Shown here: in pieces, positions 8,945 through 16,953 of the stretch
How positions within the stretch are numbered: the stretch's first letter is position 1
Layout: each line of letters begins with the position of its first letter
NCBI GenBank assembly: GCA_020444425.1
Contig: JAHLLB010000001.1
Coordinates: forward strand, 202,938-266,937
DNA from: a bacterium
GTDB taxonomy: Bacteria; Electryoneota; Electryoneia; Electryoneales; Electryoneaceae
DNA: 64,000 nucleotides
Direction: 5' to 3'
Made by a program: the position numbers and the translations under genes
The notes under the pieces: model-generated
Database searches by the model: none
The model's input: only the letters and a program-made list of their open reading frames with translations
Told to the model about the DNA's origin: nothing

Positions 8945-11752
8945 TTAGCGTGTGTAGGTTACGCCCACTGACCAGGTGCGTCCGCGCTTGTACGTTTCGG
9001 TGATTTCACCACCCTGGGTGAATTCGTAATCGCTGTCCAGCATGTTCTTTGCAGCGAACTTCACCGCGAACTGCCGTCCAAGCGGTTGACGCGCGGTCAG
9101 GTCGACGTCGTGCCGGGAGGACTCCTTCACATCAGGCAGCCCGTTCGCGCCGGCGTTCGCAATGCGTTCGCCGAACGTGTTGTAGAACAGGTTGAGTTGT
9201 GTGCCATAATCCGGATGGATGTAGCTCAAGCCGAAGTTGGCCAGGTAGGGGGACTGGCCGACCAACGGACGGTTGGCCGAGGTCTGGATCTGACCGGCAC
9301 CGGAACCGACTTCGACTTCCGATTCGATCAGTGACAGGTTCGAGGTCACAGTCAGCGTGCGCAACTGATCATGCAGGATACCGAGGTTCTGCCGAATCTC
9401 GAACTCGACACCGTAGTTGGTCGCGCCAATGGCGTTGACATACGATTTGCGCGGCTGCGCGGTGTTCTCGATGATCATCTCGATCGGACTGTCGAAATCC
9501 TTGACGAACGCACTCACCGCGATCAGGTCGGCGACACCGTGGACCATCTCCCAGCGCAGGTCGTAGTTGCGAATCAGGGCCCGGTCAAGATCCGGATTAC
9601 CGACGACCGAATAATCGCCGATGAAATCGGTGAATTCGAACTCGGACAGCTCGCGGAAGTCCGGGCGGGACACTGTCTGGCTCGCCGCGAAGCGCAGGTT
9701 CATCCGCTGGCGCAGCGTGTAACGCATGCTGATCGCCGGCAGGACGTCACCGGTCGTCAGGTCGGACTTCGTCGGCGGGTTGTTCGAAATATAGGGGGTG
9801 AACGATTCGACCTTCTGTTCCGAATGCTCGTAGCGTGCGCCACCGGTAACAAACAGACGGCTGGTCACCGGCATCTCCGCCATCAGGTAGCCAGCGTAGA
9901 GTTGCTGCTTAGCGGTGTAACTGTCGGTGGGACGGGTGTACTCGGCAAGACGCCAACCACCGGCGTTGATGTTTTCCTCGGCGAACAGCACTTCCGGTTC
10001 CTGTGAGAGGAAGTCGGAATTGTTGAAGTTTACGTTCTCCGACGCCGCCTGCGTCATCTCGAACTCGTAGCGGTGATAGTCCGAAATGCGGTCCTTGTAC
10101 ATGCCGGACCCACCGGTCTTCAGCTCGAGGGAGCTGGTCCGGCCCAGCGGCTTGAACGTCCAGTCCAGGCCACCGCTGTACGTATCATCGCGCAGATCGT
10201 TGAAGATGCGGCTGCCGGAATAGGTTTCGTCGGCAAATTCAAAGATGCCGCCGCCGGTGTCTTCGTATTGGGTTTCGCGCGTGTCCGGTTCGTAGCGGGT
10301 GCCACGGCTGTACGTCGCCTGCCAGTTGAAGGTGGACGACATCAGATCCGGGGCTGCGATGTTGCCGAAGAGCTGGTTGGTCAACGTTTGCTCAGCAACA
10401 AACCGCAATCGGGTGGAACGGATATCCGTGCCACGGTCATCATTATACCCACCGAAGGTGCGAACCTCATCGCTCACGTCACGGCTGTAGAGCATGTTGA
10501 AGTTGATGCTGTTCAGGTCGCTGAGGTACCAGCGCATTGCAGCCATCGACCCGAGGCCGACCGACTGGGTGTAGCTTTTGTACGCGTAATCGTGCCACAA
10601 TTTGACAGTGCCCGGTGTGTTGCCGCCGGTGAAGATGTTCTTGTCACCGTCAATGAAGCTGCTGCCCTTGGAATACAGACCCGAGACCATGAACCCGAAC
10701 GGCTTGCCGGCGAGCTGGGTCTGGTTGCCGATGGACACGGAGTAGTTCATGTTCGGCATCGCCTGCATATCGGTGGGCGACCAGTTGTTGTCGAACGACT
10801 TGCCGAATTCGGCGACTTCGTTCGGATCGTACCCGCCTTCGCTGAACTGTCCCGACTCGGTGATTTTCTGAGCGGCATTGGCGACAATGTCCGGCAACGC
10901 GCGGCTACCATCGTCAAAGCCGATCCAATCCAGATTTCCACCCTGGTACGACTTGAAATCGTTGAACGTCGTCGCGGTGTTGTAGCTGAACGAACTCGAA
11001 CCGGTCACCTGCAGGTTTTTCGGCAGCGAAAGCGTGCTCATGTTGACCACGCCGCCCGCGAACTCGCCGTTCTGATCCGGCAGGAACGATTTGCTGATCG
11101 TGACCTGATCCATCAGGTTGGACGGGAACAATTCGAGCGACACCGCGCTGCGGTTCGGTTCGGTGCCGGAAATGGCGGCGTTGTTCAGCGTGACCTTGGA
11201 ATAGCGCACACCCAGACCACGCACGATCGGATCGCCCTTATCAACGGAAACACCCGTTGCACGGCGGACGACATTCGCGACATCCGGGTCCGGCAGCTTT
11301 TTCAGAACCTCTTTTGAAACGGCGTCGGTGATTGACGCTTCCTGCAGCCGTTCTTCCAACTCCCGTTCCTGGCTGCCCTGCTCGGAACCGGCGGTAAAGG
11401 TTACCGTTTCCAGCGTAACACTCGACGCGGTCAACGCCACCTCGAGGTTGTACGCGTGTTCATCGCTGACGTCTATCTGCGGTACGACCTTCATGTCGTA
11501 GCCGAGCATCGTGATCTTCGCGGAATATTGACCGGGGGCGACGTTGAAGATGACGAACATGCCATCCAGATCGGTCGCCGCGCCGCGCGCCGTGCCTTCC
11601 AGCACGATGTTCGCGCCGGTCAAGGGTTGACCCGTTTCCACATCGGTGATGACACCACGGACTGTGCCCGCGACTGCGGCGTTTCCAGCAACCAGCACCA
11701 GCAACGCCACCATCAGCAAACCAGCGAAACGCTTCAACTCGGTATATCGCAT
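8945..11752 (-). CDS. TonB-dependent receptor with carboxypeptidase-regulatory-like N-terminal domain
   Basis: ORF to 11794; likely start MRYTELKRFAGLLMVALLVLVAGNAAVAGTVRGVITDVETGQPLTGANIVLEG. Plug motifs (VRGLGVRYSKVTLNNAAISGTEPNRSAVSLELFPSNLMDQVTISKSFLPDQNGEFAGGVVNM); ends with a TonB beta-barrel signature ...RGRTWSVGVTYTR. Confidence 0.9.
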   Translation of the reverse strand: MRYTELKRFAGLLMVALLVLVAGNAAVAGTVRGVITDVETGQPLTGANIVLEGTARGAATDLDGMFVIFNVAPGQYSAKITMLGYDMKVVPQIDVSDEHAYNLEVALTASSVTLETVTFTAGSEQGSQERELEERLQEASITDAVSKEVLKKLPDPDVANVVRRATGVSVDKGDPIVRGLGVRYSKVTLNNAAISGTEPNRSAVSLELFPSNLMDQVTISKSFLPDQNGEFAGGVVNMSTLSLPKNLQVTGSSSFSYNTATTFNDFKSYQGGNLDWIGFDDGSRALPDIVANAAQKITESGQFSEGGYDPNEVAEFGKSFDNNWSPTDMQAMPNMNYSVSIGNQTQLAGKPFGFMVSGLYSKGSSFIDGDKNIFTGGNTPGTVKLWHDYAYKSYTQSVGLGSMAAMRWYLSDLNSINFNMLYSRDVSDEVRTFGGYNDDRGTDIRSTRLRFVAEQTLTNQLFGNIAAPDLMSSTFNWQATYSRGTRYEPDTRETQYEDTGGGIFEFADETYSGSRIFNDLRDDTYSGGLDWTFKPLGRTSSLELKTGGSGMYKDRISDYHRYEFEMTQAASENVNFNNSDFLSQEPEVLFAEENINAGGWRLAEYTRPTDSYTAKQQLYAGYLMAEMPVTSRLFVTGGARYEHSEQKVESFTPYISNNPPTKSDLTTGDVLPAISMRYTLRQRMNLRFAASQTVSRPDFRELSEFEFTDFIGDYSVVGNPDLDRALIRNYDLRWEMVHGVADLIAVSAFVKDFDSPIEMIIENTAQPRKSYVNAIGATNYGVEFEIRQNLGILHDQLRTLTVTSNLSLIESEVEVGSGAGQIQTSANRPLVGQSPYLANFGLSYIHPDYGTQLNLFYNTFGERIANAGANGLPDVKESSRHDVDLTARQPLGRQFAVKFAAKNMLDSDYEFTQGGEITETYKRGRTWSVGVTYTR

Positions 11753-11989
11753 ATCTGTTTCCCAACCTTCATGTCGGTTCAAAAACGTTTTCAACGATCA
11801 GGCAAACGAAACTCTAATCGTTTCGTAATCTTTTCGTATCCAAAATCAAATGATTTCGGATGAAGGGTTAGTAAGTATCGTTCTCAGCCTTTAAACACTG
11901 TCAGAACGCGTGTACTTGCTTGGGCTGAAAACCACGCTGTCGCTTGAAAAATCCATCGTTTGAGTGGGTAGTTAGCGGGCGATTGATAC

Positions 11990-12022
11990 GATTCGGTTGG
12001 GAAGTTGTTAGAGTTTGGTTAA
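11990..12022 (-). promoter_or_regulatory. Candidate response-regulator binding site: three 11-bp-period direct repeats upstream of the TonB receptor
   Basis: Plus strand GATTCGGTTGG|GAAGTTGTTAG|AGTTTGGTTAA (minus: TTAACC..CTAACA..CCAACC, exact 11-bp period). Confidence 0.4.
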
Positions 12023-12214
12023 CACCTCCTGACGACCTAACCTATTGTTATTAAACACTCTATTGACGAGACCTCCAGAGACCTCAGCCTTTTCAGTCGC
12101 CAATCAAGAGAAGTGAACTCACAATTCAGCTGGCTGGCTGCGAGCACGGGAAGGGTGTGAATTGTTAGCGCAAGTGCGTTTGGTGAGTGCTTGAATCTGC
12201 CGATTGGGATCTGC

Positions 12215-14029
12215 TCAGAGGGATTCGAGCAAATCCAGCTGGTTAATGAGGTGTTCCGACTTCGGGATCTCGAGGGTGAAGGTTGTCCCGACGCCGATTT
12301 CACTTTCGAGGCTGACTGTACCGCCATGGGCGAGGGCGATGTGTTTCACGATCGCCAACCCGAGTCCGGTGCCACCTTCAGCGCGGCTGCGGCCCTTGTC
12401 GACTCGGTAGAAGCGTTCGAACACGCGTGGCAGGTGCTCCTGGGCGATGCCGACGCCTTCATCCGCGACCTGGAGCAGAATGCGTTTTTTCTTTTCAATG
12501 ACTCTTACGAGTACAGTGGTGCCGTTGTCGCTGTATTTAATCGCGTTGGTCAGTAGATTGATCAACGCCTGTTCGATCAACGGCGGGTTGACCACGGCGT
12601 GCACACCCTTCTGACCTTCTTTGACGATAGTCATCTGATGCGACTTCGCGACCTGATCAATGGAGGTAAGGGCGCTGTTCATAACATCGTCGAGGTTGGC
12701 TTCTACCAGTTCGATGCCCAATCCTTCAGCGTCACGTTCAATGCGGGCGAGGCTGAGCAGGTCCTCGATGATCCGTTCGAGGCGTTCGCTCTGGCGTAGC
12801 ACGATTTGCAGGAACTGGCGGGCTGCGTCGGGGTCTTCGCAAACCGTTTCCTCGAGTGTCTCGATGTAGCCAATGATCGAGGTGACCGGTGTGCGCAGTT
12901 CGTGGGACACATTGGCGACGAAATCCCGTCGTGCTTTTTCCAGCCGGCGCAAGCGGGTGACATCGTTGAGCACCACCACCGCGCCCATGATACGCCCGTC
13001 CTCATCCATTAGCGGCCGGCCATGGATCTGGATGTAGCGTGGATCGAGATCGCCCAGCAGCAGTTCGTCCTCGACTTCGTCCTCGGTTTGCAGCGATTTG
13101 CCGATGAAGTTGCGCAGGTCGGAATGTTCGATCACATCGCGCACTGTGCGGCCGCGAACCTTTGACCGTTTCAGGGAGAACATCCGCGCGGCGGCTTTGT
13201 TGATCGAGATCAGCAGCCCCTCGGCGTCCACCGCGAGCACGCCGTCCGAAATGGACGCGAAGACAGCGTCCTGCTCATTGCGTGTCCGTTCAATCACCCG
13301 GATGCGGTCGTCCAGTTGAATCAGCATCAGGTTGATCGCTTCGGCGAGCGCGGCAACCTCCTCCCCACCTTCCTCGGGCAACCGTCCCTCACGATCACCA
13401 GCCGCCACCCGGCGCGCGTACAGCTTCATCTGCTCCAGAGGTTGCGAGATGCGGCGGGCGTTGATCCAGCTGATTCCCGCGGCGGCGAGTGCGACGATCA
13501 ACGACCCGATACCAATCGTGATCAGCAGGACGCGGATGGTGTCGTTGACCGATTTCAACGATTTCGAGGTGCGGATGATCGCGAACACCGTGTCATTGTG
13601 GAATAAGGGCACCGCGACATACATCATATCGGTTTGCAGGGTGGCGGAAAACCTGCGGCTGCTGCCGGTTTCGCCACGCAGGGCGGTTTTTACCTCCGGA
13701 CGATTGTTGTGCAGGTCCATCTCGAGCGGATCGTGCTCAGAATCCGCCAGCACGACACCATCGGGATGGATGATGGTGATGCGCGTGTCGGACCGGTGGC
13801 CGAGTGTGCGCACGACATCATTCAGCGTGTCCGGTTGGCTCTTCTCGATCAGGGTCAGGATTTCCGGCTCGATCAGGCGTGCACGGGCCGCGAGGTTGTC
13901 CTCGGTTTCCGACATGAAGAACGAGTGCAGCATGCTGGCGGTGAAGATGGTCACCACCAGGATGGAGATCAGCGTAATCAGCAGGTAGGATGGAAATAAC
14001 TGCCAGACAATGCGGCGTCGCTTCATCAC
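12215..14029 (-). CDS. phoR: PhoR-like sensor histidine kinase
   Basis: 604 aa: two TM segments, HAMP, PAS, HisKA (FVANVSHELRTPVTSIIGYIETL), HATPase (VADEGVGIAQEHLPRVFERFYRVDKGRSRAEGGTGLGLAIVKHI). Confidence 0.88.
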   Translation of the reverse strand: MMKRRRIVWQLFPSYLLITLISILVVTIFTASMLHSFFMSETEDNLAARARLIEPEILTLIEKSQPDTLNDVVRTLGHRSDTRITIIHPDGVVLADSEHDPLEMDLHNNRPEVKTALRGETGSSRRFSATLQTDMMYVAVPLFHNDTVFAIIRTSKSLKSVNDTIRVLLITIGIGSLIVALAAAGISWINARRISQPLEQMKLYARRVAAGDREGRLPEEGGEEVAALAEAINLMLIQLDDRIRVIERTRNEQDAVFASISDGVLAVDAEGLLISINKAAARMFSLKRSKVRGRTVRDVIEHSDLRNFIGKSLQTEDEVEDELLLGDLDPRYIQIHGRPLMDEDGRIMGAVVVLNDVTRLRRLEKARRDFVANVSHELRTPVTSIIGYIETLEETVCEDPDAARQFLQIVLRQSERLERIIEDLLSLARIERDAEGLGIELVEANLDDVMNSALTSIDQVAKSHQMTIVKEGQKGVHAVVNPPLIEQALINLLTNAIKYSDNGTTVLVRVIEKKKRILLQVADEGVGIAQEHLPRVFERFYRVDKGRSRAEGGTGLGLAIVKHIALAHGGTVSLESEIGVGTTFTLEIPKSEHLINQLDLLESL

Positions 14030-14032
14030 TTG

Positions 14033-14722
14033 CTATTCCCGGAAACGGTAGCCGACGCCACGAACAGTCTCAATCAAATCAGCGGCGGATTTCAGTTTTT
14101 TGCGCAGACCGACGATCTGCACGTCCACGCTGCGATCCGACACCGGATGATCCTCGCCACGGACGGCGTCCACAATCTGGTAGCGCGTGAACACCCAGCC
14201 AGGTCGTTTCGCGAGCAGATGCAGGATCTTGAACTCGGTGTAGGTCAGGTCAATCACTTCGCCATCGACCGCGACTTCGTGCCGTCCCGGGTGAATCTTC
14301 AACCCTTCGCGCTCGATGATCGCCTCCTCGTTGGAGGTCTCTTCCCCCACACCGCGACGCAACACAGCTTTAACGCGTGCAATCAGCACACGCGGGCGGA
14401 ACGGCTTGGTGATGTAATCGTCGGCGCCAAGTTCGAGGCCGGTGACAATGTCCGGCTCCTCACCCTTGGCGGTGAGGATGATGACACGGATGTTTCTCAA
14501 TTCTGGATCATTGCGCACGGACTTGCAAACTTCCAGCCCATCCATGCCGGGCAGCATCAGGTCGAGGATCAGTAGGTCCGGCTGGCGATCAGCGCAGATG
14601 CGGAGCCCTTCTTCGCCGGTCGGGACATCGCTGACCGTATACCCTTCCCGTTCGAGGTTGTATTTGATCAACCCGCGGATGTCGTCTTCGTCCTCAACGA
14701 TGAGGATATGATCCTTCGGCAT
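14033..14722 (-). CDS. phoB: PhoB/OmpR-family response regulator
   Basis: 229 aa: receiver (HILIVEDEDDIRGLIKYNLEREGY, LLILDLMLPGMDG) and winged-helix C-domain (DLTYTEFKILHLLAKRPGWVFTRYQIVDAV...VGYRFRE). Confidence 0.9.
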   Translation of the reverse strand: MPKDHILIVEDEDDIRGLIKYNLEREGYTVSDVPTGEEGLRICADRQPDLLILDLMLPGMDGLEVCKSVRNDPELRNIRVIILTAKGEEPDIVTGLELGADDYITKPFRPRVLIARVKAVLRRGVGEETSNEEAIIEREGLKIHPGRHEVAVDGEVIDLTYTEFKILHLLAKRPGWVFTRYQIVDAVRGEDHPVSDRSVDVQIVGLRKKLKSAADLIETVRGVGYRFRE

Positions 14723-14893
14723 GGTTGCTCCGTGGTACGGTACGCCTGTTCACGTGTTAAAAACCAGTGCGAGTCGGAATCTAGCTAACAAGTGTACTCG
14801 AATCCAATCGTCCGGTTTTTTCCTTCTGGATGGGAGTATATTCTACCGCTGGTGCGGCATTCCTTCCAACCGTTGTCGGGTGGAAAGAGTCCA

Positions 14894-14926
14894 CGCATTG
14901 TTGAGAACATGTTAGGGCCACATTAA
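14894..14926 (-). promoter_or_regulatory. Candidate response-regulator binding site: three 11-bp-period repeats upstream of phoB
   Basis: Plus strand CGCATTGTTGA|GAACATGTTAG|GGCCACATTAA; same spacing and a related core to 11990..12022. Confidence 0.35.
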
Positions 14927-14972
14927 CCTCTTGTACGTTCTCAGTTCGGGTAAACCCTACGGATTGCAGGCC

Positions 14973-15662
14973 ATGGATCGCGAGACAACCCTGAAAGTGC
15001 TGGATTATCTGAACGGCTACATCACCGAAAACAAGCGGCGGAAGTTTGAGCAGGTGCTGGACCAGCGCACGCGTCACATCACCGTCGTGCTCGAGGACAT
15101 CTACCAGCCGCACAACGCGTCGGCCGTCATCCGCAGCCTGGACTGTTTCGGCATCCAGGACCTGCACATCATTGAGAACAAGAACCGGTTCACGTTGAAC
15201 CCGAATGTCTCGGCGGGTGCGTCCAAGTGGACCACCATGCACCGTTACAACAAGCGGGACACGAACAACACGCCGGCGTGCGTCGAAACGTTAAAGGAAC
15301 GCGGCTATCGCATCTACGCGACCACGCCGCATGTGGACGATGTCGATTTGCCGGACTTGTCGATCGAGGAACCGCTCGCGTTGGTTTTTGGCACCGAGGA
15401 AACCGGCGTAACGCAGGAGCTGCTCGAGGTGGTAGACGGCTTCGTGCGCATCCCGATGTTCGGCTTCACCGAGAGCTTCAACATCTCGGTGTCGGTTGCG
15501 TTGTCGTTGTACGACCTGACCACCCGCCTGCACCGTAGCGAGGTGGACTGGGGCTTGAGCGACGACGAGAAGCTCGAGCTACGTCTGACCTGGGCACGGA
15601 AGGTGCTGGCCCGTCACAAGGGCCTGGAACAACGCTTCCTCGAAGAACAAGGGCTGGTGTAA
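14973..15662 (+). CDS. trmH: TrmH/SpoU-family tRNA/rRNA 2'-O-methyltransferase
   Basis: Start ATG at 14973 (MDRETTLKVLDYL). SpoU motifs: NASAVIRSLDCFGIQDLHII, LALVFGTEETGVTQELL, IPMFGFTESFNISVSVALSLYDL. Confidence 0.88.
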   Translation: MDRETTLKVLDYLNGYITENKRRKFEQVLDQRTRHITVVLEDIYQPHNASAVIRSLDCFGIQDLHIIENKNRFTLNPNVSAGASKWTTMHRYNKRDTNNTPACVETLKERGYRIYATTPHVDDVDLPDLSIEEPLALVFGTEETGVTQELLEVVDGFVRIPMFGFTESFNISVSVALSLYDLTTRLHRSEVDWGLSDDEKLELRLTWARKVLARHKGLEQRFLEEQGLV

Positions 15663-15663
15663 C

Positions 15664-15691
15664 GCGGGCTGCGGGCTGCGGACTGCGGTAG
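15664..15691. repeat. Heptamer tandem array (GCGGGCT GCGGGCT GCGGACT GCGGTAG)
   Basis: Period 7, starting 2 bp after the trmH stop codon. Confidence 0.8.
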
Positions 15692-16092
15692 AAGATAGTG
15701 CCCGTGTCAAAAAAACTTGCCGACGCGGACGTGAGGGGACATCTGTGGCACTGGCTGACGGTGGAGGTCGTGAGTTGCCAGATCGTTCCAGCAGGGATTC
15801 CCATCGCACAGAACAGCGTGTGCCACAGTTGTCCCCGATTTGCTAACAATCCGGGGACAAGTGAACGGTTTGACCGTCCGATCAACGAATCGTGACCCGG
15901 TAGCGATCCCGCCCGTCACATCGATACACCGGTCCCGATCCGTTCACATGTCCCCTCCCGGTTTGGTTTACCTGCGGATAAGCCCTGCTGGCGGAGCCAT
16001 CAGGGGCACGTTGGACGGACCTCATTCACCGGACGGATCCCACCATACCAACGGACAACCCGCGATAGCCGCCGATACACACCGGCGAACGA

Positions 16093-16761
16093 TCACGGGC
16101 ACCAACACTTCGCTCCTGCCCGTGGTGCAAGAAACGACAACGCGGACGTGAATCCCTGAAGGGGACATCTGGCGGCACTTGGTGACGGTCGTTCGGTGAG
16201 TCTTCCCAAGATCGTCATCCATCGGAGATTCGATGTGAGGCTCGGCTTGTGCCGACAGGTGTCCCCGGCACCTGCGGATGACCCGCGATAGCCGCCGAAA
16301 CACACCGGCGGTCAATCACGGGCACCAACACTTCGCTCCTGCCCGTGGTGCAAAAAACGACAACGCGGACGTGAATCCCTGAAGGGGACGTCTGGCGGCA
16401 GTCGGTGACGGTCGTTCGGTGAGTCATAACATGATCGTCATCCATCGAAGATTCGATGTGAGGCTGGTCTTGTGCCGACAGGTGTCCCCGGAACCTGCAG
16501 ATAAGCCGAGATAGCCGCCGAAACACACCGGCGGTCAATCACGGGCACCAACACTTCGCTCCTGCCCGTGGTGCAAGAAATGACAACACGGATGTGAATC
16601 CCTGAAGGGGACATCTGGCGGCACTCGGTCACGGTCGTCCGGTGAGTCATAACATGATCGTCATCCATCGGAGATTCGATGTGAGGCTGGTCTTGTGCCG
16701 ACAGTTGTCCCCCGAACCTGCGGATGAGCCGCGATAGCCGCCGAAACCGACCGGCGGTAAA
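16093..16761. repeat. 223-bp-period tandem repeat, three copies plus partial flanks
   Basis: The landmark 'atcacRGGCA' recurs at exact 223-bp steps (tcac at 16093, 16316, 16539, 16762). Each unit contains CACGGGCA...TGCCCGTG, CCGCCG...CGGCGG and GGGGACATCTGGCGGCA. Confidence 0.9.
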
Positions 16762-16796
16762 TCACAGGCAGCTGTCGTTGAAACGGCTTTTCATCC

Positions 16797-16864
16797 CGGA
16801 CTGAAGTCCGAGGACGTGGGTACGGTGAAACCTTGTATCTCAACCAATCCCGGGCTGAAGCCCG
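16797..16864. repeat. Paired palindromic modules (B' at 16797..16810, A' at 16851..16864)
   Basis: CGGACTGAAGTCCG and CGGGCTGAAGCCCG, centre-to-centre 54 bp. Confidence 0.9.
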
Positions 16865-16930
16865 AGGGCATGCCGGTCCTGCTCCGAGCGGCGCTGGATT
16901 ATTGATCCAAAACCAGAATCTCAAGCCCCT

Positions 16931-16951
16931 GAACTGAGGACTCAGGACTGA
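16931..16951. repeat. Heptamer tandem array (GAACTGA GGACTCA GGACTGA)
   Basis: Period 7, ending 2 bp from the stop end of the minus-strand CDS at 16954. Confidence 0.6.
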
Positions 16952-16953
16952 CG

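Noticed and set aside
10073-11317. 414-aa plus-strand ORF
   Set aside because: Lies entirely antisense to a well-supported TonB receptor; composition (H/R/V/G-rich) is typical of shadow ORFs in GC-rich DNA.
3598-11794. Two TonB receptor ORFs of exactly 949 aa as a recent gene duplication
   Set aside because: Sequences diverge throughout and the likely start of one is internal, so equal ORF length is coincidence.
16093-16761. CRISPR array
   Set aside because: No 20-40 bp repeat with unique spacers; the period is 223 bp with near-identical whole units and no cas genes.
16022-16924. Series of similar minus-strand small ORFs as a repeated protein family
   Set aside because: They are generated by a 223-bp repeat that shifts frame in each copy, so the shared peptide is a by-product of the DNA repeat.
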